Shown here: positions 45,196-55,093 of the stretch, piece after piece | Layout: each line of letters opens with the position of its first letter | Numbering within the stretch: position 1 is the first letter of the stretch | Assembly: GCF_019091085.1 (NCBI RefSeq) | Contig: NZ_JAGXJY010000001.1 | Coordinates: forward strand, 682,001 to 746,000 | Direction: 5' to 3' | DNA from: Mesorhizobium sp. GbtcB19 | GTDB lineage: Bacteria; Pseudomonadota; Alphaproteobacteria; Rhizobiales; Rhizobiaceae | DNA: 64,000 nucleotides | Position numbers and translations under genes: made by a program | Notes under the pieces: generated by a model | What the model was told of the DNA's origin: nothing | What the model saw: the letters and a program-made list of their open reading frames with translations, nothing else | The model's database searches: none

Positions 45196-48100
45196 ATGCG
45201 CGCGGCTCGTGGTCTCTCTTTCCTTTTTCTCATCTTTTTCGCCCTGGGCGGGGCGGCATTGGCGGCCGAAGCCCGGCGAATCGTGACAACCGACAATTCC
45301 GACTATTTCGGCTTCGACCTGCGGTCGGAGCAGAATGTCAGCCTCGACCAGTGCAAGACCACCTGTCTTGGCGATTCCGCCTGCCGCGCCTTCACCTACA
45401 ACACCAAGGCGAAGTGGTGTTTTCTCAAATCCGACTATAACCAGTTGAAATCCTTCACGGGCGCTGTCGCCGGAAAAATCGCCAATGTCGATGGCGACCC
45501 CGATATCGGCGCCCCGCCGGCGCTGGCCTTTTTCCCGAACTGGATGGCCGACCAGGCCCAGCAGTTCCGCAACAAGCTGACCGATCCGGCCTATGACAAG
45601 CCGACCGAAGGGCTTGCCGCCCTGCAGGCCGCCGCCGAGCAGGCGGCGCTGACCGGTGACCACCGCCTTGCCATGCAGAAATACCAGGCCGCGGTCTCGG
45701 TGCTGCCCGACGATGGCGCGCTGTGGCTGGCTCTGGCGCGCGAGATCCTCGCCGTGCAGCCGGCGTCGAACACCACCGAACCCTCTACCTTCCCGATGAA
45801 CGCCACCTCGGCGGCCTTCAACGCCTACAAGCTGGTGCGAACCACGAAGACTCGCGCCGAGGCGCTGGCGCTGCTTGCCGCCGGTCTCGACAAGCGCGAC
45901 CTCTACCGCCCGTCGCTGCAGGCTTATGAGGCGAGCCTTGCGCTGGTGAGCTCGCCGGCCGTCCAGGCCGACTATGCCGACCTGAAGGCGCGCAAGGGTT
46001 TCCGCGTCATCGAGCACACCGTCGATGCAGATTCCTCCTCGCCGCGCATCTGCGCCCAGTTTTCCGAGGAATTGGTCAAGACCGGCGTCGACTATTCGCA
46101 GTTCGTGACCGTCGACAACGCCGCCCCCAAGGCCGTCGAGGCCAAGGACAAGCAGATCTGCGTCGAGGGCCTGGAGCACGGCCAGCATTATGACGTGACC
46201 TTCCGCGCCGGCCTGCCGGCCGCGATCAGCGAAACGCTCGCGGCTCCGGTCGTGCTGTCGATCTACGTTCAGGATCGTGCGCCGTCCGCCCGCTTCACCG
46301 GCGACAGCTTCGTGCTGCCGGCCGGCGCCCGCCGCGGCATTCCGGTCGTCACCGTCAACATGAACGCCGCCAAGATGACGCTCTACCGCATCGGCGATCG
46401 TTCGCTGGCGCAGCTTCTGTCCGGCTATCAGTTCCTGCATCAGCTGGACGGCTACGACATTTCCACCATTTCCGACCAGATGGGCGCGCCCGTCTGGTCC
46501 GGCACGCTCGACATCGCCAATGATCTCAACAAGGAAGTGACCACCTCTTTCCCCGTGGATGAGGCGATCCCGCAGCGCAAGCCGGGCGTCTATGTGCTGA
46601 CCGCGCAGCCGGTCGACGACAAGAGCGACGACTATGGCTCGCGCGCCACGCAGTGGTTCGTGGTCTCCGACATCGGCCTTTCCACCTATACGGGCCAGGA
46701 CGGCCTCAACGTCTTTGCCCGGTCGCTGGGCTCGGCCAAGCCGATTTCCGGCGCCGAACTGACGCTGCTGGCCAAGAACAACGAGATCCTCGGCACCGCG
46801 ACCAGCGACGCCGAGGGCCACGCCGTCTTCAATCCCGGCCTGACACGCGGCGAAAACGGCATGGTGCCGGCCGTGCTGATGGCCAAGCAGGGCGACAACG
46901 ACTTCGTCTTCCTCGACATGGCCAAGGCCGGCTTCGACCTGTCGGATCGCGGCGTCGAGGGGCGTGCCTCACCCGGCGCGCTCGACGTCTATGCCTGGAC
47001 GGAGCGCGGCATCTACCGCGCCGGCGAGGACGTGCATGTCGCAGCGCTTGCCCGCGACGGCGCCGCCAAGGCGGTCGAGAACCTGCCGCTCACCTTCATC
47101 TTCACGCGTCCCGACGGCGTCGAGAACCGCCGCATCGTCAGCAATGGCGAGTCCGCCGGCGGTCACGCAGTCGACCTGCCGCTCGAGGCCAACGCCATGC
47201 GCGGCACCTGGACGGTGTCGATCTACACCGACCCCAAGCAGGCGGCCGTCGCCAGCCAGATGTTCCTGGTCGAGGATTTCGTGCCGGATCGCATCGAATT
47301 CGACCTGACCGCCGACAAGAAGGAGATCGCCCAGGGCGAAACGGCCAACGCCACCGTCGACGGTCGCTTTCTCTACGGCGCCCCGGCCGCAGGCCTGGCG
47401 CTGGAAGGCGAGATGACTTTGTCGACCACGAGCAGTTGGGACAGCTTCAAGGACTTCACCTTCGGCCTCGCCGACGAGCAGTCGAGCGAGCCGACCGTGA
47501 CGCCTCTCGCCAACCTTCCTGTCGTCGGCGACAACGGCAAGGCGACCTTCCCGATCACCATCGACCAGCTGCCTTCGACCACCAAGCTGGTCAACGCCAA
47601 GGTTACGGTGCGCATGCGCGAGGCCGGCGGCCGCGCCGTCGAGCGCTCGCTCGACATCGGCGTTCGTCCGCAGCGCGATGTCATCGGCATCCGGCCGGAT
47701 TTCGCGGATGACGAGGTGCCGCAAGGCGGAACCGCCAAGTTCAGCATCATCGCCGTCGACCCGAACGGCAAGCGCGAGGACCTGAAGGGCGCCCAGTGGT
47801 CGCTGGTCAAGGTCGAGCGCAATTATCAGTGGTACCGCAACAACAATTCCTGGAACTACGAGGCGGTGAGCCTCACCAAGGCCGTCGCCAACGGCGCCGT
47901 CGACCTCAAGGCCGACGGCGAGGCTACGGTGTCGCTGCCTGTGGATTGGGGCCGCTACCGGCTGGAGGTCGAGACCGCCGACCCGGATGGTCCGGCCACC
48001 AGCTATGAGTTCGACGCCGGCTGGTATGTCGCCTCCACCACCACCGAGACGCCCGACGGCCTGGAGATCGCGCTCGACAAGGACACTTACGCCGCCGGCG

Positions 48101-50670
48101 AAGTCGCCAAGCTGAAGGTCTCGCCGCATTTTGCCGGCGAACTTCTGGTCACCATCGGCGCCGAGAAGCTGCTGAAGACCGTCACCGCTTCCGTGCCGGC
48201 TGGCGGCAGCACCGTCGACATCCCGGTCGGCGACGACTGGGGCGCCGGCGCCTACGTCACGGCGACCTTGTTCCGCCCGGGCGACGCGCAGGAATCGCGC
48301 ATGCCGGCCCGCGCCATCGGCATCCAGTGGCTGTCGGTCGATCCCGGTTCGAAGAAGCTGGCGGTCACGTTGACGCCGCCGGAGAAGACCTTGCCGCACC
48401 AGCAGCTGTCGATCCCGATCGCCGTCAACGGCGCCCAGGCCGGCTCCAACGCCTATGTGATGGTGGCGGCCGTCGATGTCGGCATCCTCAATCTCACCAA
48501 CTACAAGGCGCCGGATCCCGAGGAATGGTTCTTCGGCCAGCGCATGCTGGGGCTCGAGATCCGCGACCTCTACGGCCGCCTGATCGACGGCTCGCTCGGC
48601 ACCATGGGCAAGATAAGGACCGGCGGCGATGGCGCCAACATGCAGGCGCAAGGCAGCCCGCCGACCGAAAAGCTGGTCGCCTTCTTCTCCGGCCCGGTCG
48701 AGCTCGATGCCAATGGCAAGGCGCGGGTCGATTTCGACATCCCGCAGTTCAACGGCACCGTGCGCGTCATGGCCGTCGCCTGGACCAAGGAAGCCGTCGG
48801 CCATGCCCAGACCGATGTCATCGTGCGCGATCCGGTGGTGATCACCGCCGGCCTGCCGCGTTTCCTGGCGCCGGGCGACGCGGCGACCATGCGCCTCGAC
48901 ATCGCCGACACCGATGGCCCGGCTGGCGACTATGCGCTCTCGGTCACCACGACCGGCGATCTTTCGACCGGCGACAAGCCCCTGCCAGGGAAGCTGACGC
49001 TCGCCCAAGGCAAGCGGCAGTCGCTCACATTCCCGCTGGTCGCGAAAACCGCGGGAGACGCTTCCGTCACCGTCAAGCTTGCGCATGCCGACGGCACTGC
49101 GGTCGAGCAGACGCTCTATCTGCCGGTCCGCCCGGCGCAGCTTCCGGTCACCAACCGCATGGTGGTCGACCTGAAGCCGCATGGCGGCTCGCTGCGCGTC
49201 GACAAGGAACTGCTTGCCGCAAGCGTGCTCGACGGCGCTTCGGTCAGCGTCGGCGTCTCGCAGTCGTCCGCGCTCGACGTGCCGTCGCTGTTGATGTCAC
49301 TCGACCGCTACCCCTATGGCTGCGCCGAGCAGACCACCAGCCGCGCCATGCCGTTGCTCTATGTCAACGACATGGCCAAGAGCATCGGCATGGAAAGCGA
49401 CCCGGACCTGCATCAACGCATCCAAGACGCCATCTACAAGGTGCTCTCCTACCAGTCGTCAAGCGGCAGCTTCGGCCTCTGGGGCCCAGGCTCCGGCGAT
49501 CTGTGGCTCGATGCCTATGTCAGCGAGTTCCTGACCCGGGCGCGCGAGGAGAAGTATGACGTTCCCGCGCTTGCCATGAACCAGGCGCTGAACAATCTGC
49601 AGAACTCGCTTGGCTACGACCAGAGCGTTCAGGATCGCGGCAGCGAAATCGCTTACGCGCTCTATGTGCTCGCCCGCAACAAGAAGGCCTCGATCGGCGA
49701 TCTGCGCTACTACGCCGACACGCAGCTCGAAGCCTTCTCCAGCCCGATGGCCGTGGCCCAACTGGCGGCGAGCCTCGCGCTCTACGGCGACACGCAACGC
49801 TCGGAATCGACCTTCCAGACGGCGCTCAGGCTGGCGAAATCCGAAACCGACTACGACTGGTACCGCTCGGACTACGGCTCGCGGCTGCGCGACGGCGCGG
49901 CGATGCTGGCGCTGGCGGCGGAAGCCAAGCCCGTGCCGAGCATCATGCCGCAGTTGATCAAGCTGGTGGGCGTGGCGCGCGCCGATGCCCGCTGGACGAG
50001 CACGCAGGACGAATCCTGGATGCTGCTCGCCGCGCGGGCGCTGAAGGAAGGCAATGATTCCATCACGCTTTCCGTCAACGGCGCGCCGCATTCGGGCGGC
50101 TACTCCAACCAGGTTGCCGGCAGCGAGCTCATCGACAGCCCGCTTACTATCGCCAACACCGGCGCCACGCCGCTGCAGGCCGTGGTCACCGCGGTTGCCG
50201 CGCCGGTCGATCCGCTGCCGGCCGGCGGCGACGGCTTCACCATCGATCGCACCTACTACAAGCTCGACGGCACCGAAGCCAACGTCACAGAGGCCAAGCA
50301 GAACGAGCGCTATGTCGTGGTGCTCAAGGTCTACGAGCAGAACAAATGGCCGTCGCGCCTCCTGATCACCGATCTGTTGCCGGCTGGCTTCGAAATCGAC
50401 AATCCGAGCCTGGTGTCCAGCGCGCAATTGTCGAACTTCTCCTGGCTGGCGCAAACCGACGCGGCGCATCTTGAGTTCCGCGACGACCGCTTCGTAGCCG
50501 CCTTCAACCCGAATGAAGGCGACGGCGACCGCAACATCACGCTGGCCTATGTCGTGCGTGCCGTGACGCCAGGCACCTATGCCCATCCGGCGGCCACGGT
50601 GGAAGACATGTACCGGCCGCAATACTCGGCCCGCACCGCCACCGGCGTGATGGAGGTGAAGGCGGAATAG
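45196..50670 (+). CDS. Bacterial alpha-2-macroglobulin with N-terminal PAN/apple domain
   Basis: A 1824-residue secreted protease-trap protein. A signal peptide (ending ALAA) is followed by a PAN/apple domain (about 25-100) with paired cysteines around CKTTCLGDSACRAF. Next come MG domains, then the thioester domain with CAEQ at 1376-1379 (YPYGCAEQT), the toroid, and a C-terminal receptor-binding-like domain. The intact CxEQ motif suggests it can crosslink to attacking proteases in the periplasm. GGAGGG precedes ATG 45196. pbpC follows by 82 bp, the classical yfhM-pbpC pairing for envelope repair. Confidence 0.92.
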   Translation: MRAARGLSFLFLIFFALGGAALAAEARRIVTTDNSDYFGFDLRSEQNVSLDQCKTTCLGDSACRAFTYNTKAKWCFLKSDYNQLKSFTGAVAGKIANVDGDPDIGAPPALAFFPNWMADQAQQFRNKLTDPAYDKPTEGLAALQAAAEQAALTGDHRLAMQKYQAAVSVLPDDGALWLALAREILAVQPASNTTEPSTFPMNATSAAFNAYKLVRTTKTRAEALALLAAGLDKRDLYRPSLQAYEASLALVSSPAVQADYADLKARKGFRVIEHTVDADSSSPRICAQFSEELVKTGVDYSQFVTVDNAAPKAVEAKDKQICVEGLEHGQHYDVTFRAGLPAAISETLAAPVVLSIYVQDRAPSARFTGDSFVLPAGARRGIPVVTVNMNAAKMTLYRIGDRSLAQLLSGYQFLHQLDGYDISTISDQMGAPVWSGTLDIANDLNKEVTTSFPVDEAIPQRKPGVYVLTAQPVDDKSDDYGSRATQWFVVSDIGLSTYTGQDGLNVFARSLGSAKPISGAELTLLAKNNEILGTATSDAEGHAVFNPGLTRGENGMVPAVLMAKQGDNDFVFLDMAKAGFDLSDRGVEGRASPGALDVYAWTERGIYRAGEDVHVAALARDGAAKAVENLPLTFIFTRPDGVENRRIVSNGESAGGHAVDLPLEANAMRGTWTVSIYTDPKQAAVASQMFLVEDFVPDRIEFDLTADKKEIAQGETANATVDGRFLYGAPAAGLALEGEMTLSTTSSWDSFKDFTFGLADEQSSEPTVTPLANLPVVGDNGKATFPITIDQLPSTTKLVNAKVTVRMREAGGRAVERSLDIGVRPQRDVIGIRPDFADDEVPQGGTAKFSIIAVDPNGKREDLKGAQWSLVKVERNYQWYRNNNSWNYEAVSLTKAVANGAVDLKADGEATVSLPVDWGRYRLEVETADPDGPATSYEFDAGWYVASTTTETPDGLEIALDKDTYAAGEVAKLKVSPHFAGELLVTIGAEKLLKTVTASVPAGGSTVDIPVGDDWGAGAYVTATLFRPGDAQESRMPARAIGIQWLSVDPGSKKLAVTLTPPEKTLPHQQLSIPIAVNGAQAGSNAYVMVAAVDVGILNLTNYKAPDPEEWFFGQRMLGLEIRDLYGRLIDGSLGTMGKIRTGGDGANMQAQGSPPTEKLVAFFSGPVELDANGKARVDFDIPQFNGTVRVMAVAWTKEAVGHAQTDVIVRDPVVITAGLPRFLAPGDAATMRLDIADTDGPAGDYALSVTTTGDLSTGDKPLPGKLTLAQGKRQSLTFPLVAKTAGDASVTVKLAHADGTAVEQTLYLPVRPAQLPVTNRMVVDLKPHGGSLRVDKELLAASVLDGASVSVGVSQSSALDVPSLLMSLDRYPYGCAEQTTSRAMPLLYVNDMAKSIGMESDPDLHQRIQDAIYKVLSYQSSSGSFGLWGPGSGDLWLDAYVSEFLTRAREEKYDVPALAMNQALNNLQNSLGYDQSVQDRGSEIAYALYVLARNKKASIGDLRYYADTQLEAFSSPMAVAQLAASLALYGDTQRSESTFQTALRLAKSETDYDWYRSDYGSRLRDGAAMLALAAEAKPVPSIMPQLIKLVGVARADARWTSTQDESWMLLAARALKEGNDSITLSVNGAPHSGGYSNQVAGSELIDSPLTIANTGATPLQAVVTAVAAPVDPLPAGGDGFTIDRTYYKLDGTEANVTEAKQNERYVVVLKVYEQNKWPSRLLITDLLPAGFEIDNPSLVSSAQLSNFSWLAQTDAAHLEFRDDRFVAAFNPNEGDGDRNITLAYVVRAVTPGTYAHPAATVEDMYRPQYSARTATGVMEVKAE

Positions 50671-50694
50671 CGATGAAGAGGTCGCCGATATCTC

Positions 50695-50742
50695 CCTTCT
50701 CCCCGTCTCTATACGGGGAGAAGGTGCCGGCAGGCGGATGAG
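50695..50742 (+). repeat. Solo palindromic repeat between the alpha-2-macroglobulin gene and pbpC
   Basis: A 12-bp perfect stem at 50695-50706/50713-50724 is followed by GGTGCCGGCAGGCGGATGAGGGG, the standard second half of the repeat family. Only one copy is present here. Its terminal GAGGGG lies 7 to 8 bases before the pbpC start and acts as the apparent ribosome-binding site. Confidence 0.75.
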
Positions 50743-50752
50743 GGGCAGCGCA

Positions 50753-52843
50753 ATGCTCTCCAGAAAATTCCTCAAACGAACCGCAATCGCGGGCCTTTGC
50801 CTGGCCGGCTTCGCAGCGCTTTCGATAGCCGCGCTCTGGGAGCTCGACCGCGCCTTCCCGCCCCCGCTTCCGGCAAAACTGACGGTCTCGACCGAGGTGC
50901 AGGACCGCGACGGCCAGCTGTTGCGCGCCTTCGCGACCCCCGACGGGTACTGGCGGCTCGAGACCCGGCTCGACCAGGTCGACAGAGAGTTCGTCGACAT
51001 GCTGGTCACCTATGAGGACAAGCGTTTTTGGGATCACCGCGGCGTCGACGTCCTGGCGCTCTGCCGGGCTGCCGGCCAGCTGGTCACCAGCGGCCACATC
51101 GTGTCGGGCGGCTCGACCTTGTCGATGCAGCTTGCCCGGCTCATCGAGCCGCGCGACAGCCGCAGCCTCGGCTCCAAGCTCAAGCAGATGCTGCGCGCCA
51201 TCCAGATCGAGCGGCGGCTCACCAAGCAGGAAATCCTCGAACGCTATCTGACGCTGGCGCCCTATGGCGGCAATCTCGAAGGCGTTCGTGCCGCCTCGCT
51301 CGCCTATTTCGGCAAGGAGCCGAAGCGGCTCACCGTTTCGGAAGCCGCGCTCCTGGTGGCGCTGCCGCAATTGCCGGAAAAGCGCCGGCCCGACCGCAAT
51401 CTCGACATCGCGCATGCCGCGCGCGACCGCGTGCTCACCCGCATGGTCTCGGCCGGCCTGCTCGGCGAACGCGAGGCTCAGCGAGCCGCGCTGGACGACG
51501 TGTCCGGCCTGCGCAGAAAACTGCCGGCGCTGGCGGCGCATGCCTCCTACGCCATGCTGCCCAAGGCAGTGCCCGGCAAGCCGCTGCAGCTCACCATCCG
51601 CAAGAGTGTGCAGCAAGGGCTGGAACAGGTGGCAAGGGATGCCGCCGGGAAGCTTGGGCCCAAACTTTCAGTCGCCATGGTCATGGCCGACGCGCGCACC
51701 GGCGATATCCTCGGCGAGGTCGGCTCCGCCAATTTCTTCGACGCCAGCCGCTCCGGCTGGATCGACATGACCAAGGTGGTGCGCTCACCCGGCTCGACGC
51801 TGAAGCCCTTCATTTACGGGCTTGCCTTCGAGCAAGGCCTGGTGGCGCAGGAGATGATCATCGAGGACAGTCCGGCCGACTTTGGCGGCTACCGTCCGAA
51901 GAATTTCGACATGGGTTACCAGGGCGACGTCAGCATCAGGCAAGCGCTGCAATTGTCGCTCAACGTGCCGGCGATCCGCGTGCTCGACGCGGTCGGTCCG
52001 GCGCGGCTGACGGCGCGCTTCCGCCAGGCCGGCGTCAACCCGATCCTGCCCGTCAACGAGGCGCCGGGGCTGGCGATCGGGCTTGGCGGCGTCGGCGTGA
52101 CCTTGCGCGATCTGGTGCAGCTCTATACCGGGCTCGCCAATGGCGGCAAGATGCACACGCTGCATGACGGCACCGAGCCGGCCAATGCCGAGCGCATCAC
52201 AGCAACTATCCTCGACGACCAGGCGGCCTGGCAGATCAACGACATCCTCTCCGGCGTAAAACCGCCGGAAGGCGCCATGCAGCGCGGCATCGCCTACAAG
52301 ACCGGCACGTCCTACGGCTATCGTGATGCCTGGTCAGTCGGCTTCGACGGCCGCTACGTGCTGGGCGTGTGGGTCGGCCGCGCCGATGCCAGCCCCGTGC
52401 CTGGCCTGTCGGGCTATGTCTCGGCAGCCCCCATCCTGTTCGAAGGTTTCGTGCGTTCCGGCCTTGCCAGCGTGCCGCTGCCCGGCCGGCCGCCGGGCGT
52501 CTTCAATCCCAAGCGCGAGGAATTGCCGGTGACGCTCGCCCGCTTCGGCGCCGGCGCCGACGGGCTGGTGCAGGCGACCGCCACCGAGCGGGCGCCAACC
52601 ATCATCTTTCCGCCCAATGGCGCCCGCGTCGACCTCGGCACCAATTCGGCCGACGCCACGCCGCTGGTGCTGAAACTGCAGGGCGGCCGCGCGCCCTTCC
52701 GCTGGCTCGCCAACGGCAAGCCGCTCGCCGGCATCGACCGCCGCCGCACCGCGACCTGGCAGCCCGACGGTACCGGCTATTCGACGCTGACCGTGATCGA
52801 CGCCGCCGGCCGCGCGGCGAGCGTGAAGGTTTTCGTTGAATAG
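50753..52843 (+). CDS. pbpC: Penicillin-binding protein 1C
   Basis: A 696-residue class A penicillin-binding protein: an N-terminal membrane anchor (about 5-30), a glycosyltransferase family 51 domain (EDKRFWDHRGVD and the GGSTLSMQLARL block), and a transpeptidase domain with STLK at 348-351 and KTGTS at 516-520. The C-terminal BiPBP_C domain is typical of PbpC. It polymerises and crosslinks peptidoglycan, thought to repair breaches together with the alpha-2-macroglobulin. ATG 50753 was chosen because GAGGGG precedes it. Confidence 0.92.
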   Translation: MLSRKFLKRTAIAGLCLAGFAALSIAALWELDRAFPPPLPAKLTVSTEVQDRDGQLLRAFATPDGYWRLETRLDQVDREFVDMLVTYEDKRFWDHRGVDVLALCRAAGQLVTSGHIVSGGSTLSMQLARLIEPRDSRSLGSKLKQMLRAIQIERRLTKQEILERYLTLAPYGGNLEGVRAASLAYFGKEPKRLTVSEAALLVALPQLPEKRRPDRNLDIAHAARDRVLTRMVSAGLLGEREAQRAALDDVSGLRRKLPALAAHASYAMLPKAVPGKPLQLTIRKSVQQGLEQVARDAAGKLGPKLSVAMVMADARTGDILGEVGSANFFDASRSGWIDMTKVVRSPGSTLKPFIYGLAFEQGLVAQEMIIEDSPADFGGYRPKNFDMGYQGDVSIRQALQLSLNVPAIRVLDAVGPARLTARFRQAGVNPILPVNEAPGLAIGLGGVGVTLRDLVQLYTGLANGGKMHTLHDGTEPANAERITATILDDQAAWQINDILSGVKPPEGAMQRGIAYKTGTSYGYRDAWSVGFDGRYVLGVWVGRADASPVPGLSGYVSAAPILFEGFVRSGLASVPLPGRPPGVFNPKREELPVTLARFGAGADGLVQATATERAPTIIFPPNGARVDLGTNSADATPLVLKLQGGRAPFRWLANGKPLAGIDRRRTATWQPDGTGYSTLTVIDAAGRAASVKVFVE

Positions 52844-52890
52844 GATGCGGCAAGCGATTCAGGGGATTACGCTTCTCCGCGTAATGTATA

Positions 52891-53063
52891 GCGCGAGGCC
52901 CCCCTCTCCGGCCTGCCGGCCATCTCCCCCTCAAGGGGGGAGATTATTCGCTTCGCTGCTTTCGCTAGTCTTCAACGCAGGAAGGATGGACGCGGCGCCG
53001 AAGCCGCCAATCTCCCCCCTTGAGGGGGAGATGCCCGGCAGGGCAGAGAGGGGGGCCTCGCGC
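52891..53063. repeat. Inverted pair of 55-bp palindromic repeats
   Basis: Copies at 52891-52945 and 53009-53063 face each other across 63 bp, starting GCGCGAGGCCCCCCTCT and ending GGGGGGAGATT. They are members of the same family as the repeats at 1036 and around DUF559. The right copy lies inside the likely N-terminal coding region of the dipeptidase gene. Confidence 0.85.
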
Positions 53064-53783
53064 CGCCCTCTGTTGGGAGCATTCTTCGCAGCCCTTGCGC
53101 TAGCAATCGCGAGCCCTCCCCCCGCCCGCGCCGATCCCCTGCCCGCCGGCTTCGTCTGGCTCTCCGATGTCGACCCGACCATCCGCCAGGACATCCGCTA
53201 CGCCGGTCTCGAAAACTTCCTGCACCGCAAGGTCGACGGCTATGACGCGCCGGTCTGCATCCTGACCACGCAAGCGGCGAAGGCTCTATCGCGCGTCCAG
53301 AAAGCGATGACCGAAAAAGGCCTCACGCTGATCGTCTTCGACTGCTACCGCCCGGCCCGCGCCGTTTCCGACATGGGCAGATGGACGAGAGAAGGCGGCC
53401 CGCCCGATCCGCAATGGTATCCGGCGGTCGAACGCGGCGATCTCATCGCCAAGGGTTATGTCGGCGAACTGTCCAGCCATTCGCGCGGCTCGACAGTCGA
53501 CCTTGCCATCGCCGAGGCCGGCAGGAAAGGCGCGGTACATCCGGCCTGCGGCGCGCCCGATGGCGGCACGCTCGATTTCGGCACCGGTTTCGACTGCTTC
53601 GATCCGATGAGCGAGACGGCGTACCGTCCTCTTCCCGCCGAAGCTGCAGCGAACCGCAAGATGCTGCTTGCCGCCATGCGCGCCGCCGGCTTCCGCAACT
53701 ATGCGCGCGAATGGTGGCACTTCACCCTGGCCAAAGAGCCTTTTCCAAAACAGCGCTTCGATTTTCCGGTCACCGCAGCGTAG
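52986..53783 (+). CDS. D-alanyl-D-alanine dipeptidase-like (VanX/DdpX, M15) exported protein
   Basis: A zinc dipeptidase of the M15D family. Zinc ligands appear in [13 protein letters not shown] (His and Asp), and the catalytic Glu plus final His in REWWHF. A hydrophobic signal ([19 protein letters not shown]) precedes the mature part, so it acts in the periplasm on D-Ala-D-Ala, either as a nutrient or in wall recycling. The start is uncertain: ATG 52986, ATG 53031 or a TTG at about 53073 are all possible, because the first residues are encoded by a palindromic repeat. Confidence 0.85.
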   Translation: MDAAPKPPISPLEGEMPGRAERGASRRPLLGAFFAALALAIASPPPARADPLPAGFVWLSDVDPTIRQDIRYAGLENFLHRKVDGYDAPVCILTTQAAKALSRVQKAMTEKGLTLIVFDCYRPARAVSDMGRWTREGGPPDPQWYPAVERGDLIAKGYVGELSSHSRGSTVDLAIAEAGRKGAVHPACGAPDGGTLDFGTGFDCFDPMSETAYRPLPAEAAANRKMLLAAMRAAGFRNYAREWWHFTLAKEPFPKQRFDFPVTAA

Positions 53784-53992
53784 CCGGAAGCCTTGCAGCC
53801 TTGCCCAAACCGTCGCCGGTTCTAATTAGGCCGGCTGGCGAGGAATCATGTCCGCGCCAGCTTGAGGAAGATATTTCTTCGATCGACGGACATACGGCGA
53901 AAAATTGCTTCGAGGAGGTGAAAAAGGCAACATTCAATGCATCTAATTTCTATAAACTCGGTAGAGTTCGCAGCAGTTCAACGGAGGCGGGA

Positions 53993-55021
53993 ATGACCAA
54001 ACCTCATTTCAAGAAACTGCTCGGCGCGCTGGTCGCCACATCTGTCCAGTTCGGCACGCTCGGTTTCGCGTTTGCCGATACGACCATCCTCAACGTGTCC
54101 TACGACCCGACACGTGAGCTCTACAAGGCCTATGACGAGGCCTTCGCCGCGCACTGGAAAGCCGAGACCGGCGAGACCGTCACCATCCAGCAGTCGCATG
54201 GCGGATCCGGCGCCCAGGCCCGTGCGGTGATCGACGGTCTCGATGCCGACGTGGTGACGCTGGCGCTCGAAGGCGACATCAACGCCATCGTCTCGAAGTC
54301 GAAGAAGATCAATCCCGACTGGCGCAAGAAATTCGAAAACAATTCAGCGCCTTACACCTCGACCATCATCTTCCTGGTGCGCAAGGGCAATCCCAAGGGC
54401 ATCCATGACTGGAGCGACCTGGTGAAGGACGGCGTGCAGGTGATCACGCCGAACCCGAAAACCTCCGGCGGCGCGCGCTGGAACTATCTCGCGGCCTGGG
54501 CCTACGCCAACGCGAATGACGGCAATGACGAGGCCAAGACCAAGGAATTTGTCAGCAAGCTCTATGCCAATGCCCCGGTGCTCGACAGCGGCGCGCGTGG
54601 TTCGACCGTCACCTTCGCGCAAAAGGGCCTGGGCGACGTGCTGATCGGCTGGGAAAATGACGCTTATCTGGCCCTCGACGAATTCGGCGCCGACAATTTC
54701 GACATCGTCTACCCGCCGACCTCGATCCTGGCTGAGCCGCCGGTCGCCGTCGTCGACGCCAATGTCGACGCCAAGGGCACGCGCAAGGTCGCCGAAGCCT
54801 ATCTTTCCTGGCTCTATTCGAAGGAAGGCCAGACCATCATCGCCAAGAACCATTATCGCCCCGCCAAGCCCGACCTGGTGCCGCCGGAAGAGCTTGCCAA
54901 ACTGCCGCAGATCAAGCTGGTCACCATCGACGACCCGCAATTCGGCGGCTGGAAGAAAGCGCAGCCTTACCATTTCGGCGACGGTGGTATATTCGACCAG
55001 ATCTACAAGCCGGCCAATTGA
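53993..55021 (+). CDS. sbp: Sulfate ABC transporter substrate-binding protein
   Basis: A 342-residue periplasmic sulfate-binding protein: signal peptide (about 1-28, AFA site), the [12 protein letters not shown] start, [31 protein letters not shown] and GRGST-like sulfate contact segment [15 protein letters not shown] precedes the ATG by six bases. It is the first gene of sbp-cysT-cysW-cysA. The 209 bp upstream contain no gene; an AT-rich stretch with CTATAAACTCGGTAG may hold the promoter or operator. Confidence 0.92.
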   Translation: MTKPHFKKLLGALVATSVQFGTLGFAFADTTILNVSYDPTRELYKAYDEAFAAHWKAETGETVTIQQSHGGSGAQARAVIDGLDADVVTLALEGDINAIVSKSKKINPDWRKKFENNSAPYTSTIIFLVRKGNPKGIHDWSDLVKDGVQVITPNPKTSGGARWNYLAAWAYANANDGNDEAKTKEFVSKLYANAPVLDSGARGSTVTFAQKGLGDVLIGWENDAYLALDEFGADNFDIVYPPTSILAEPPVAVVDANVDAKGTRKVAEAYLSWLYSKEGQTIIAKNHYRPAKPDLVPPEELAKLPQIKLVTIDDPQFGGWKKAQPYHFGDGGIFDQIYKPAN

Positions 55022-55093
55022 TGCGCGAAGCTGCACAGGCAGCGTATCAGGCACGGCAATCTGGTTGAGTAAGAAGGGACGATCCAGAACAGC

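Noticed and set aside
44911..46821. Long open frame of 636 codons antisense to the alpha-2-macroglobulin gene
   Set aside because: It lies opposite a clear gene, has biased composition (Arg/Gly/His-rich) with no recognisable domain, and is typical of high-GC antisense frames.
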